Below, piece by piece: positions 23,071 through 33,349 of a stretch of 64,000 nt of DNA (positions are counted from its first letter, which is position 1; each line of letters opens with the position of its first letter). Below the pieces are notes generated by a model that saw only the letters and a list, made by a program, of their open reading frames with translations, searched no databases and was not told where the DNA came from. The DNA lies in assembly GCA_029237695.1 (NCBI GenBank), contig CM055279.1:5784323-5848322 (forward strand), written 5' to 3'. Source of the DNA: Conchocele bisecta (Eukaryota; Mollusca; Bivalvia; Lucinida; Thyasiridae). The position numbers and the translations under genes were made by a program.

Positions 23071-23539
23071 CTTATGGTAAAACTTATCTGCAGCTCTCGC
23101 ACAGTACATAAGTGTCACATCGACACATGAATAGCACAATTTTATGAGCGAACTTGTCATAAAACCAAGCTTACTGACTTTGAAAACCATTGTAGTCACA
23201 TATTATGGCCGTAGTCCATGTTCAGTGTCAGGTGGACACCACCAAGTATAACAGTTCTTCGATACAATTTGATTTATGTAAGTAAATGGAGATACATCTA
23301 GCTAAGGGAAATAACTACATGTATGTGACTGCAGGTAAAACGGCCCTCTTCAAAACGGACCCAGTCCGAAATGGCGCGCATTTTATCAAAACGACATTTA
23401 ACACGTATTTAAATGGTCCACAGTCTATCTCTCCAATTACTCCTTGGAAACAGGAACAATACCCTATACATGCATGTACAATAGTCAAAAACGTATGGTA
23501 GCAGGTATGGTCAAATTATTACGAGTTTGAATTTCCCAT

Positions 23540-24085
23540 TTCTGACTGTAACTGGAGAAATGGGGAATATGGGATTTGTGGTCAGTGTAGCTCCAGTAGC
23601 CTATTTCATCAACATTGCAAAGTATACTTTAGTAGCAAAGTATACTTTGAGGGAGAAATTTTCAATTTTATGATAAATTTATTAATTTTTATTATACTGA
23701 ATTTATTACATTATCAAATTGGCTGTGATAATGTAATACATTCTGTATAATAATTCTGCATACTTTTAATCATGAAATATATGCATTTGTTAGTTCTATA
23801 TGAAATAATGCATTTCAGGAAAAATAAATGATTACTCCCTCAAAGTATACAATGTATACTTTGCTAGTAAAGTATACTTTGCACTATTGATGAAATCGGC
23901 TCCTGATCAAATAGCACACTCCTGTAGCCTGCTACTGAGCAATTGTGTTTGTTATCAGCATCACGGGTGCTTCAGTGATGGAATTGCGAACGGTGCAGAT
24001 CTTGATCAGACTGTGCGGATGCACAGGTTGATCTGGATCTACACTGGTCGCAAAACCCATAAGCCTCATTTCTCAATCATAGTCA
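23540..24085. mobile_element. TGTGACTGG MITE split by an AAAGTATACTT MITE
   Basis: The left part CTGGAGAAATGGGGAATATGGG...CAGTGTAGCTCCAG and the right part CTGATCAAATAGCACACTCC...CCTCATTTCTC are the two halves of a TGTGACTGG element. Confidence 0.75.
23596..23902. mobile_element. AAAGTATACTT MITE, copy 2 (nested)
   Basis: Begins GTAGCCTATTTCATCAACAT and ends TTGATGAAATCGGCTC. Repeated AGCAAAGTATACTTTGAGGG words near both ends. Inserted in the MITE at 23540-24085. Confidence 0.8.
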
Positions 24086-24263
24086 TAACAAGAATAACGT
24101 TAGAGGAAATGCCATAAAATAATATTTCCTCAGTAATCATGGTAATATGATAATCATTGTGAAATCTGAAATGGACGCCACTTAATTGATTGTAGTAAGT
24201 AACTCCATACCATGTTAAAAGCATTGGGCCGAAACGTTGGAACATTTACAATGGGTTCGTGGT

Positions 24264-25034
24264 TTATTATACCCACTTTTTGAAATAAAATGGGTACAGC
24301 CAAACCCCTGCACACCGAACAGAGAGACAAGTAAGTTGTGCATAATTTTAATATACTTCGTTGCCATTTATCTCCGAGGATAATATACGTTCATGATCGC
24401 AAAGCACTCACGCGTGCCCTGAATTAGTTATATGCAAGTTTCACAGTGGAATCTCTCTTAACCGGACACCCTGTGATGTCCCCAGGGTCTCCGGTTTAGA
24501 GGGGTGCCACTGTATTTTGTTTTCGTCACGGGTGTCCGTCCGTCTGTCCCTACGGCAGTACATCACTTCTCTTGTAAGAAGTAAAACTTTCAATTTTTGA
24601 TATGACCCCGGTCTTGGATTATTTCCCCTTTTTCTACTTAGAAGTCGCCAATTTTGCATCGTAAGAAGTTAAACTTTTTACCGTAATAGGTAGGGACCTC
24701 AATCATGGTGTGTGCCTTCATTATGGTGTGTAGATGCGTAAAGTGAATTTCGATTTTTGATTCGACCCCCGGTCATGGATTATCTCCCCCTTTTCGACTT
24801 AGAATTCGCCAAATTTGTCTTGTAAGAAGTAACCTTTTTAACCGTAATATGTAGGGACTTCAAACTTGGTGTGTGCCTTCCATGTGGTGTGTAGATGCAC
24901 ACAGTGATAATCGATTTTTAATTCAACTTCTCGGGTATTGATTATATCCATCTTTTTGTGATCTACAAATTCATTGTCTATTGGCAGAGGAAAAGTGGGT
25001 ATTTTGCGATGGCGCGCCATCGACTTTGTTCTAG
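24264..25034 (+). mobile_element. Pearl-like element 2
   Basis: Begins TTATTATACCCACTTTTT and ends AAAAGTGGGTATTTTG, hairpin CGATGGCGCGCCATCG, GACTTTGTTCTAG. Ends match element 1 at 10548-11814. The core has about two and a half units of the same 160-bp family (GTGTAGATGCGTAAAGTGAAT, TCATGGATTATCTCCCCC). The microsatellite is reduced to CGTCCGTCTGTCC. A CAGTG-type palindrome fragment is embedded near 24446-24512. Confidence 0.8.
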
Positions 25035-25143
25035 TTAAACATCGTTCAACATAAAATAACCATCACCAAATGTTTATTATTATTAGAGGAATAATAAATG
25101 GAAAAGCAAATCGAAAACATTATTTTATATATCGATTTTCCAG

Positions 25144-25336
25144 GCACTGACGGCGATAACGGCCGGTGAGTATATGTGCTTACAAGTAGACGCCGACGAC
25201 GGGACTGCCGACGGAGTCGAGAGTGAAGACGACGACGATCATGACGCTGCGTCTGACAAACCAGAGAGATGCGAGACAAATGACACTTGTGATGCTTTCC
25301 GGCAGCTGGTCCAGGAATGGAAGAAGATGGCAACAG
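25144..25336 (+). CDS. Candidate internal exon of an unrecognised gene
   Basis: An open stretch begins right after an acceptor (GATTTTCCAG, ending 25143) and ends at a donor (ACAG|GTATGTG, 25336/25337) in codon phase 1. It encodes about 64 residues: ALTAITAGEYMCLQVDADDG, an acidic run EDDDD, then a basic-acidic helix-like tail RQLVQEWKKMAT. Cys residues are few. Codon composition is balanced and GC is clearly higher than the flanks, as expected for an exon in AT-rich DNA. I do not recognise the family. It lies 110 bp after pearl-like element 2 and shortly before a LINE tail, so it may be an old or captured exon. The next compatible acceptor is at 27434. A GTGAGT inside it (25167-25172) is an alternative donor that would leave a 23-bp exon. 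Confidence 0.45.
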
Positions 25337-25347
25337 GTATGTGTACA

Positions 25348-25425
25348 ATACAATACAATACAATACCTTTATTCACTCAAAGCCACAAACGTGACACCTG
25401 AGGTCTACATGATACTATGGAAGCG
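25348..25425 (-). repeat. LINE 3' tail fragment
   Basis: AATAC repeats followed by TTTATTCACTCAAAGCCACA and CGTGACACCTGAGGT match the tail of the LINE at 9766-9880. Only the extreme 3' end is present. Confidence 0.75.
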
Positions 25426-25439
25426 TCCTGGTGCCATAG

Positions 25440-25830
25440 GCTGAAATAGTTTTAAGTCATAATTACGAGATACTAACTCCTAATTAGAAGATAGAACTCC
25501 TATTTAGGAGACACATGTACTAAGTCCAAATTAGGAGATAATAACTCATAATTAGCAGATAGAAATCCTAATTAGGAGACACATGTACTAAGTCCAAATT
25601 AGGAGATAACTTAGCTATCTCCTAATTAGGACTTACTATATCCAAATTAGGACTTACTGTCTCATAATTAGGAGTTATTGTCTCCTAATAAACAGATACT
25701 AACTCCTTATTAGAGGTAACTTTGTTAGTACAATGTATCTCCTAATTATGAATTAGTATCTCATAATAATGACTTAGTATCTCCTAATTAGGACTTACTA
25801 TCTCCTAATTAAGTAGGATTTAAAGGTTTC
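25440..25830. repeat. Imperfect tandem repeat of CTCCTAATTAGGA-type units
   Basis: Short units such as AGGAGATACTAACTCCTAAT recur many times, in both orientations because TCCTAATTAGGA is self-complementary. The tract is a mixture of direct and inverted units. Confidence 0.85.
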
Positions 25831-25944
25831 ATCATTGGAACCAGGACGCTTCCATAGAATACAGTTCACAACGATGGGTACACACAAAACGTTTGATCAG
25901 TATAATGCTAAAGAGGTTTTCTATATGGGTTCACTAGGCATAAT

Positions 25945-26180
25945 TTGTGGCTGTGACTGTGGAAATGGGGCTTATGGGTTTTGCGGTCAGTGTATGCACA
26001 GAACAGCCTGCGCGTCCGCGCAGTCTGTTCAGGGTCTGCTCTGTTCGCCATTCCATCAAATAAACACTGATCATGCTTCTAACAGGCAATACAGATCAGG
26101 CTACAGGAGTGTGCTATTTGTTGTTGATCTACACTGTTCTATTATCCCATAAGTCCTATTTCTCCAGTGACATCCAAATA
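25945..26180. mobile_element. TGTGACTGG MITE
   Basis: Starts TGTGGCTGTGACTGTGG and ends near CTCCAGTGACATCC, with the palindrome CCTGCGCGTCCGCGCAG inside. It is followed at 26190-26275 by a CAGTG-family fragment with ACCGGACACCCTGGGAGGTCC. Confidence 0.75.
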
Positions 26181-26364
26181 TAGTGTCAGTTGCAGCAGAA
26201 TCTCTCTAAACCGGACACCCTGGGAGGTCCACATGTTGTCCTGCTTAAAGAGGTTCCACTATATCCAAGGATATCCTCATTGCAGGACAATTGTGTGTGC
26301 TTTACCAGATATGAAAAGACGGTAACATCTGCGAAATGTATAGTGAAACCAATCAATATGAAAC

Positions 26365-26768
26365 AGAGCTCCAGATAAGCTGCGTATTTGCTTAAATACC
26401 CAATTAAAATTGCCAAAACCCCAATTGAAATCAGAAATAGCAAGCATCAAAAAGCAATAAAAAAAGTGTGGTACCTTTAACATGCTGCAGAAAACAATAA
26501 ACAGACCACATATATAGCATATTTTTCTGATTTTCCATACAATCACATCTTCGTATTGCATTAGAATTGTCTCCAAGGAGACAATTCGAATGAAATGCCA
26601 AGACATGTTTTCATTTCGAAGCAAACCATTCAATAAATGCGGTATGTTGATGTGTAAACAGTACTGTAGTGCGATTTTATTTTACCCAATTAAAGTTTTG
26701 AAATTCCCAATTGCTTCAGAAATGATGCAGTGACAATACTCAATTACTAATTTCTTATCTGTAGCCCT
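26365..26768. mobile_element. CTCCAGATAAG MITE, family A
   Basis: Runs from GAGCTCCAGATAAGCTGCG to CTTATCTGTAGCCCTGG. The centre has AGAATTGTCTCCAAGGAGAC with AATTC on both sides. Confidence 0.85.
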
Positions 26769-27019
26769 GGCGCAGGTTTATATCTGTAGATGCAGATGAT
26801 ATACCGTAGACTACATACATGCTTCCCATATATTAATTCTGCTAGAATCAATACTCTCTACATATTTGGTAACCCCGTTATTCATAGGTTGCATCTATTC
26901 TCTGTTTTCCATTTTACCTTTCATTGACAGTGGCATCCGTATAAATACGGAATTGGTATACATGTACATATTTTTTTTTATATTATTTGACGGTGATCTG
27001 CAAAATGTCAGTGGATTAT

Positions 27020-27238
27020 ACAGTGGAACCTCTCAAAACCGTATACGAATAAACACATGTGATCTTATTTTTGATAAGTGTCTTGGTCATTTATCTCAGG
27101 CGATACTGTCTGTTTTTGATCGCATAGCACACAACTATGGCTCGGAATGATCGAATGCCTGATTTACAGTGAAACCTCTATAAGCCGGACACACTGGGGA
27201 CCTCCCAGGGTGTCCGGTTTAGAGAGGGTTCACTGTAT
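27020..27238. mobile_element. CAGTG-ended MITE
   Basis: Starts CAGTGGAACCTCTCAAAACC and ends GGTGTCCGGTTTAGAGAGGG plus TTCACTG. The right end folds on CTGGGGACCTCCCAGG. Confidence 0.8.
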
Positions 27239-27434
27239 TCGCTGCCAGTCTAGAAACAGATGAGACACAGTCTGATCAGGTCTCAATAGTTCGCCTTTCA
27301 TGTCTGGCCAGTGCCACACCCACTCAACATGATAAGAATACTATATAATAGTGTATACATTGTAGATGGATATCCAGTTTGTCCGATCATTACCAATTAT
27401 AAGTATCACATTGTAATAAATCTGATACTTGCAG

Positions 27435-28210
27435 ATGAACGAAGTCAGGAGAGTTGCAAAAGAAATTACGACATGAGATACGGCCTCATTATACATACCG
27501 CCGGTCCACATAATATCCTGCTAAACGATCCGGCGGTTATTACGTGGGCTGTATCTGGTTATAAACCAGACAATAATGTGGCCGCTATCCAACAAATGGA
27601 TAAAGCATCTGTCAAGGAAAATAATGTCACATCTGCACAAGAAATACAGACAACGGCCAATTCTGATAAAGAAAATGATGTGGCCACTTCACAAGGAAAG
27701 GAAGCCACTATAGATCACGGAGATGACAATATTGTGGCTACTTATAAACTAGATTGCACTACAAAGCTGTCAGCTACCTCAGCATGCCTATGGATTACAC
27801 GAACCACCACCGAACAAGACAAGCGAAACTATCATAGATATAGGCTACTGCAGGCGATCTTCAACAAGATGGCGCTACCTAGACAGGTAGAGAATTACAT
27901 ACAGGACATGCTAAACCTACATATGCTGAAGATGCATATATACAAAGAAATCACTGGACTTTTGCGGATGACCAATCTTGCAAAGAAACAGAGCCACATT
28001 GTACCGCAAATGGCAGTCACAAGATACAATAGCGATACGTACTTAATACCAAAAGTCAAGGTGGCAATAAAGCACGTCGCAAAGTACATGTACAACATCA
28101 ATATGGCACGTGAACAAATCCTGATGAAATCAAGATCGCTGCAGATCGCGCTACATACCAATATTTCCGCCCATGTTACCGCAGCTGAAGGGTACGTCTC
28201 TGAAATATAA
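27435..28210 (+). CDS. Unrecognised protein, long open region (possible exon)
   Basis: After a good acceptor (CTGATACTTGCAG ending at 27434) the frame stays open for 258 codons to TAA at 28208-28210. The acceptor is in phase 1, matching the donor at 25336. The frame is also open upstream to an ATG at 27329, so a single-exon start is possible. The N-terminal half is polar and rich in N, T, D, K and Q (QEIQTTANSDKENDVATSQG). The C-terminal half is basic and helical-looking (YHRYRLLQAIFNKMALPRQV, then ENYIQDMLNLHMLKMH). The latter is faintly like a cyclin/TFIIB repeat, but I would not assign that. No transposase or reverse-transcriptase motif is seen. It is the longest open region outside the LINE and has no match in the repeats of this window. 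A second frame, shifted by one base, takes over at its end. Confidence 0.45.
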
Positions 28211-28526
28211 ACTACCGACAGCTGTGCCTATGGTAGAATTTTGTACTAGCCAATTATCTGGTACACAACTACGAATGGCAGTCTCAAGGCACAGTGCCAA
28301 CGTGTTAAAGCTACGGAGAATCACGACAAGAATGCTACTGGCTAAAGATGTCGGCAGCAAACGACATAGCATCAATGACAGCAAAGCAAAATCAGAAGCA
28401 AATACACGGAGAATTGCAGCTCGACGTTCTAAGACCACCGCACTCGGCAACTTGATAATGGCGATTCTGGTCCCTGTATTTGTGTCACTGTTTTTCTTTG
28501 TCATGCTGTATTCGTATTGCAACTAA
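28128..28526 (+). CDS. Continuation in a shifted frame, C-terminal membrane segment
   Basis: This frame opens at 28128 and closes at TAA 28524-28526, overlapping the end of the previous frame. It is basic (MAVSRHSANVLKLRRITTRM, then ANTRRIAARRSK) and ends in about 20 hydrophobic residues (LIMAILVPVFVSLFFFVMLY) followed by SYCN. That is the layout of a tail-anchored or C-terminal single-pass protein with a positively charged flank. To belong with the previous frame it needs a one-base shift between 28128 and 28210, or an intron. A phase-compatible intron exists: GAAGG|GTACGT at 28191/28192 to GTCGGCAG|C at about 28358, about 167 bp, but it would discard 55 plausible codons. Function unknown. 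Confidence 0.4.
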   Translation, partial: NQDRCRSRYIPIFPPMLPQLKGTSLKYKLPTAVPMVEFCTSQLSGTQLRMAVSRHSANVLKLRRITTRMLLAKDVGSKRHSINDSKAKSEANTRRIAARRSKTTALGNLIMAILVPVFVSLFFFVMLYSYCN

Positions 28527-29080
28527 ATTCAAATTGATTATAAGTAACAAAGCGGATATTTATGTGATACATACATTTTTGTTTAGTTTTATTAATTTAG
28601 TGTTCTATAGTATTTAGTTTTTACTAGTTTTTAGTCTTTATATTTTGTTATTATTATTATTTTGTGTATTAGTGTTTAGTTTTTATTTACTGTCTGTTCT
28701 ACGTTTTGCTGCCGACGAACGTTTGGATATTAAACACATAACATATAAAAATATTTAAATGTAAGTACTTTACCATAAATAACAAACAATTCACCCTAAC
28801 TGTCTGTTTTATTTCATAATTTTATTTTATTGATTGGTGTTTAAAGGCCTATCAACAGCTAAGGTATCACGGGACAGTCCGCAGTTAGGGGTAAAAAGGG
28901 GGTGTACGAATTTCTATATATTTCAGTACCGACTCTGCAAGTAACACCAGATGAGTGTGTCCAGAATAAAATAGGTTTATGAATATTTCTTGACTTTGTG
29001 AGGCTTGATTATGCGTATTTCTTAGATTATTTCATAATTCTACGAAACACAATGTTAGCTCCGGTTGATTTTGACATCTT
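28527..29080. other. AT-rich stretch, possible 3' region; MITE end
   Basis: TTTAGTTTT/TTATTATT low-complexity sequence follows the stop codon. A CTGTCTGTTCTACG end of the 7673 family is at about 28690 without a partner. A short SINE piece (GGCCTATCAACAGCTAAGGT) is near 28845. Confidence 0.5.
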
Positions 29081-29580
29081 NNNNNNNNNNNNNNNNNNNN
29101 NNNNNNNNNNNNNNNNNNNNNNNNNNNNNNNNNNNNNNNNNNNNNNNNNNNNNNNNNNNNNNNNNNNNNNNNNNNNNNNNNNNNNNNNNNNNNNNNNNNN
29201 NNNNNNNNNNNNNNNNNNNNNNNNNNNNNNNNNNNNNNNNNNNNNNNNNNNNNNNNNNNNNNNNNNNNNNNNNNNNNNNNNNNNNNNNNNNNNNNNNNNN
29301 NNNNNNNNNNNNNNNNNNNNNNNNNNNNNNNNNNNNNNNNNNNNNNNNNNNNNNNNNNNNNNNNNNNNNNNNNNNNNNNNNNNNNNNNNNNNNNNNNNNN
29401 NNNNNNNNNNNNNNNNNNNNNNNNNNNNNNNNNNNNNNNNNNNNNNNNNNNNNNNNNNNNNNNNNNNNNNNNNNNNNNNNNNNNNNNNNNNNNNNNNNNN
29501 NNNNNNNNNNNNNNNNNNNNNNNNNNNNNNNNNNNNNNNNNNNNNNNNNNNNNNNNNNNNNNNNNNNNNNNNNNNNNNNN
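29081..29580. other. Assembly gap, 500 N
   Basis: Exactly 500 undetermined bases, the usual placeholder size for a scaffold gap. The true length is unknown. Reading frames that cross it are meaningless. Confidence 0.99.
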
Positions 29581-29582
29581 GT

Positions 29583-29655
29583 ATTTACGGCTGGAAATTT
29601 CGATTCACGGCGACGCCGCAGGCGGATACGTAAATCAAAATTTTCCAACCGTAAA
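29583..29655. repeat. Palindrome next to the gap
   Basis: ATTTACGGCTGGAAATTTCG pairs with TCAAAATTTTCCAACCGTAAAT around GGCGACGCCGCAGGCGG. Its position at the gap edge suggests a foldback element that hindered assembly. Confidence 0.7.
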
Positions 29656-29659
29656 TCTA

Positions 29660-30230
29660 CCGAGTATCTCCCCAAATTTCAATACGGTTATCTCTATTAT
29701 AATGTACGACCAACATTTCCGACTCATTTTCCTGATTTCTGAACAAAACACCAATACATATTGGCATACCCATTACAAACCTCACTATATTGGCCGATGT
29801 ACACCTTGTCTGCAACCATGACAACTGCCATAAACATAATACACACAAAGAAATAGTGCAAAACAAATACGTAAACTAATGAAGAATTGTGTTAATATTT
29901 ACACACTTTTATTTCATCTATATATTCTTTATCATCCACCAATGATTATCGCATTTGTATGTCCGCTTTCGATGTCCTAAGCAGCAAAACATAATCCACG
30001 CTGAATTTAACTTGGCTGTATTGGGAAGAACCTTCTGGTTGTGACGCAATTCCTTTCACCGATTCGCCATTACCATTGGCTACCGCTTTGCTTCAGATGG
30101 GACGGATGGATTGTGTATCAAATGACCACGGATGGTCGGACGTACAGACAGAAGTATGAAACTTCAAGAACATTGCAATATGCCAAGCTTGCTATCATAT
30201 ACATATATTGTCATAATTATACAAACATAC
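29660..30230. other. No supported feature
   Basis: No exon, RNA gene or repeat end that I can support. Confidence 0.4.
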
Positions 30231-30341
30231 AGTGAGTGAGTGAATAGGGTTTAACGTCCGCTTTTCTGACATAGAGGTACAAGCCTCAGGGAGTCTACAC
30301 GCAGACGGGTCAACGGGGTCGTGTCCCGTATCCACCTGTCC

Positions 30342-30379
<38 letters not shown>

Positions 30380-30600
30380 AAATCCCAACTTCAGAACTCA
30401 ATATTTACAATCAAAATATATATTCAGTCCTGAAATTAGAACAACCTGATCTGGTGCCAGGCCCTCGCCACACCAGCATCATTTATCCCATCCCTAAAAG
30501 TAATAGGATTAGCGCTAATCTTACTTTTATATATGGGGCATAGTCTGACTCAACTCTCACATACAAGAAAGCCAAAAATGTACATGAGGGCCAAATTCGG
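30231..30600 (-). mobile_element. SINE-like remnants around a poly-G tract
   Basis: GAGTGAATAGGGTTTAACGTCC at the left is a SINE 3' end in minus orientation. From 30380, AATCCCAACTTCAGAACTCAATATTTACA and GATCTGGTGCCAGGCCCTCGCC are the body of the 4262-type element. The two pieces meet at the G run. Confidence 0.6.
30344..30378 (+). repeat. Run of 35 G
   Basis: An uninterrupted G tract, the longest in the window. It could form G-quadruplex structure, and its exact length is likely to be a sequencing estimate. Confidence 0.9.
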
Positions 30601-30929
30601 TATAGTGGGTTCCGGAAAGTATGAACCCAATCGTTAAGCCACTTTAGTCGCCTTTTACGACAAGCAATGGCTACTGCAGCACTATTCTCAGGATCAGTTG
30701 ATCCCGCCCCGGTGCCTGCACGGGGTCAAACATACAGAGGCAGTTGATGTCCACATACCTGTGTGTACACCCCTAGTTCCACGTGGTAACTGCATACACA
30801 CTGGTAGTCCCCGGATACAGCGGAAATGGCGCCACATATCACCACTATTGACAGTAGTTGCTGCATTGCCCCCCTATCTGTCTATTCAGCGCTAAATAAA
30901 TACATGTCCATTGTTTGTTCGTTGTTGGG

Positions 30930-31720
30930 AGTTTTTGTTTGTTTGTTTGTTTGTTTGTTTGTTGGGGTTTAACGGCCTATCAACAGCTAAGGTCATTTAC
31001 GGCCGGGTTAATGGGTTTAGCACTAAATCCCATATATTACCTGTACAAGTACATGTTCAAGTACATGTACAAATGGGGGGAAAATACCAAAATCAGAACT
31101 GAATATTTACAATAACAAGAATTCCGCGGAATTGAATGTCTCGCCTTTTTCCGCCTTGACCGTCAACCTGGGGCCGGAGAATTTTTTTAAAAATAATAAT
31201 CGTATATTCATCTACATATAGTAAAGGGATGTATACAGTTTGATGACTGTAGCTGATAAGGTGTTGGAAGTTATGATCGTAACACGAACACTTAACATTG
31301 AATGATGACGCCGCCGACACCGACGCCGCCGACTCCGGAAAAGCAAAACCTATGTCTCGCATTCCGCTTCGCGGGCGAGACAAAAAAATATTATTCAGCC
31401 CGGAAATCAGAATAATCCTGATCTGATGCCAGGTCCTCACCACACCAGAATAACTTGGGCCCCCTCCCAAAAGCAGTAGGATCAGTAATAATCTTACTAC
31501 TTTTATAATAAAATACAATAACCCAATTCAACTCCCAGGTAACAAAAGAGCCAAAGATAAAAACTGAGGGCCAAACCAGGCAAATCGTAATTCCTATAAG
31601 GAGGAATACATTGTATACCATACATTATAATAATGGGGCAACTAATACCATAATACTTCTGGTACACCCCTCGATCCACGTGGTAACTACAGAGACACCA
31701 GTAGTCCATGGATAGCATGG
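30930..31720 (-). mobile_element. 4262-type SINE, split by a hairpin-ended element
   Basis: In minus orientation the tail is the (GTTT)n run at 30939-30963. The body follows (GGTTTAACGGCCTATCAACAG, CCCATATATTACCTGTACAA) to 31118 and resumes at 31386 with ATTCAGCCCGGAAATCAGAATAATCC through CAAATCGTAATTCC. The insertion is at 31119-31385. Confidence 0.8.
31119..31385 (+). mobile_element. TCTCGCC hairpin-ended element, copy 1
   Basis: Begins AGAATTCCGCGGAATTGAATG followed by TCTCGCC, has a GCCGCCGAC-type microsatellite near 31308-31335, and ends in the hairpin GTCTCGCATTCCGCTTCGCG/GGCGAGAC plus an A run. The subterminal TGTCTCGCC/GGCGAGACA pair is inverted. It inserted in an A/T stretch of the SINE. 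A second copy is at 45607-45873, and an inverted longer one is at 63043-63555. Confidence 0.75.
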
Positions 31721-31737
31721 CAATGATGTTAAAAAGG

Positions 31738-31921
31738 AAACGTGAAAGTGAATGGGTTTAACATCCAAGCAACAGCTACGGTCATATAGAGACGGAACCA
31801 CAGCTTAGTCTCATCGGACAGACCAGTGGGATGGACATACTATGAAAGTATTTTGCGATGCCCTAGGCGAGGTTTGAACCTACAACCTCCGGATTCTAAC
31901 CCCTAGGCCACAACCCATCCT
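31738..31921 (-). mobile_element. tRNA-derived SINE
   Basis: On the minus strand GGTTGTGGCCTAGGGGTTAG resembles a pol III A box and GTAGGTTCAAACCTC a B box. The 3' part carries GACCGTAGCTGTTGCTTGGA and TGTTAAACCC, the tail shared by other SINEs here. Confidence 0.7.
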
Positions 31922-32224
31922 TACCGATCATTACACACAACAGAAGTCGTCAATTATCTACACATTCACCGTTCCGAACATTCGGACCCCTTTTAAACTG
32001 TCAAAATACCCACAAGGAACATGTACTTCTAGTTATACGTTGCAATTCGAGGGAGGAGACATAAATTGTATGTTGGCAACAATGCCCCCAAACCACCAGA
32101 TTACCGAAATATGAACCGTTCTTCAAAAACATGTGGTAGTTTCGGTATTCGCTGGATTTCTCTCATCAAAAACATGTTTTGACAGCACGTTACAATCATA
32201 TCCAATGGAAATGATTTTAAAGTG

Positions 32225-32600
32225 CTGTGAAACCATGCTTTATGGTACCTGTTGATCTGGGGTAAATCTCAAAATCAGAATTGAATATTTATGGAAAACA
32301 GATACATGTATATTCAACCATGAAATTAGAACAACCTCACCTGGTGCCAGGTCCTCACCACATCAGTCCCACTCCCCAAGAGTAATAGGAGTAGTATTAA
32401 TCTTATTATGTACAGCAGTCTACACTTGTTACCTCAAACTATCTTAAGTCAAACTACTGTTAACTGAAATTCAAATTATTTTGAGACCACATACATGTTT
32501 TCTGGAGTATAACCTGATTCAACTCTCATGTACCAGAAAGCCAAAAATTTACCTGAGGGTCAAACCAGGGATATCAGGATTCTGGCAAGGATGAATCCCA
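32225..32600 (-). mobile_element. Diverged SINE remnants
   Basis: GGGGTAAATCTCAAAATCAGAATTGAATAT, ACCTGGTGCCAGGTCCTCACC and CAAGAGTAATAGGAGTAG follow the 4262-type body in minus orientation with many changes, then AACTCTCATGTACCAGAAAGCC. Confidence 0.6.
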
Positions 32601-32936
32601 CTGTCAAACTAACCCTTCACATGCTCCCAGCCAGCCACCCAATACACCCTGGGGAGTTCCCCAGTGTGTCCAGTTTGGAGCAGTTCCGCTGGTATTATAA
32701 AGTAGAAAATACTCACATGAGGACGACAATATCTACTAGACAATCATGACACCCCGACGGATAAGACAGATAGATAAGGAAATTTGGATGTCACATTCAG
32801 ATATTGTTATGTCACGGGAAAATGTAGCTTATTGATTGATTGATTGCAGCTTTGTCTGTTTAACAACTATGTCAGATATCCCATTGAAGTCTGTGGATAA
32901 AATACTTCTTATTTAAAAAAAATTATGATTTTGTTT

Positions 32937-33035
32937 GTTTCTCCATAAAAGTGTATGCTGTTACCATTCATTTTAACCGTCTCATTGAGGCGATTCAAAT
33001 GAATGGTAACAACATATACTTCAAGAAGAAATAAA
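32937..33035. repeat. Hairpin of the TTATTTCT/GTCTC family
   Basis: Arms TGCTGTTACCATTCATTTTA and its inverse meet at ACCGTCTCATTGAGGCG. The right base is AGAAATAA. Confidence 0.8.
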
Positions 33036-33349
33036 GAAAATGACAAAAAAGACTAACAAAATTCATACTACTGTAAGTGTATCCAGTCTATATAACAAGA
33101 GCTGTAGGAGAACAGCATAGCTCGACTACGAGTGTTGTCGATGTACGCATAGCTTGACAAAGAAGGTGGCTGCGGCCTGCATAAAAACCTTAACCAAGGT
33201 CGACTAAAAACATTACCCAAGGGAAACTAGAAATGTGGCCTGTCGGCACACGAATACCCACACTGGCAGCCAAAGAAAACGAGGCATTTTTGATTATAAG
33301 CCATTTAGCCGAGCGTTAAGGTTTCAAACGCATCAAGTCTGTGACCTTG

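Noticed and set aside
26277..26633. Minus-strand frame of 118 codons rich in hydrophobic residues
   Set aside because: It lies in a family A MITE; the same peptide text recurs at 15443, 57235 and 59355 in other copies.
27435..28210. Cyclin/TFIIB-like domain in the unrecognised protein
   Set aside because: Only a loose LP-x-x-V helix pattern is seen. Without a profile search this is not enough for an assignment.
28998..29742. Open frames of more than 200 codons across 29081-29580
   Set aside because: They consist of undetermined bases in the assembly gap.
31093..31518. Minus-strand frame of 141 codons
   Set aside because: It crosses the boundary between a SINE and the hairpin-ended element nested in it, so it is a chance fusion.
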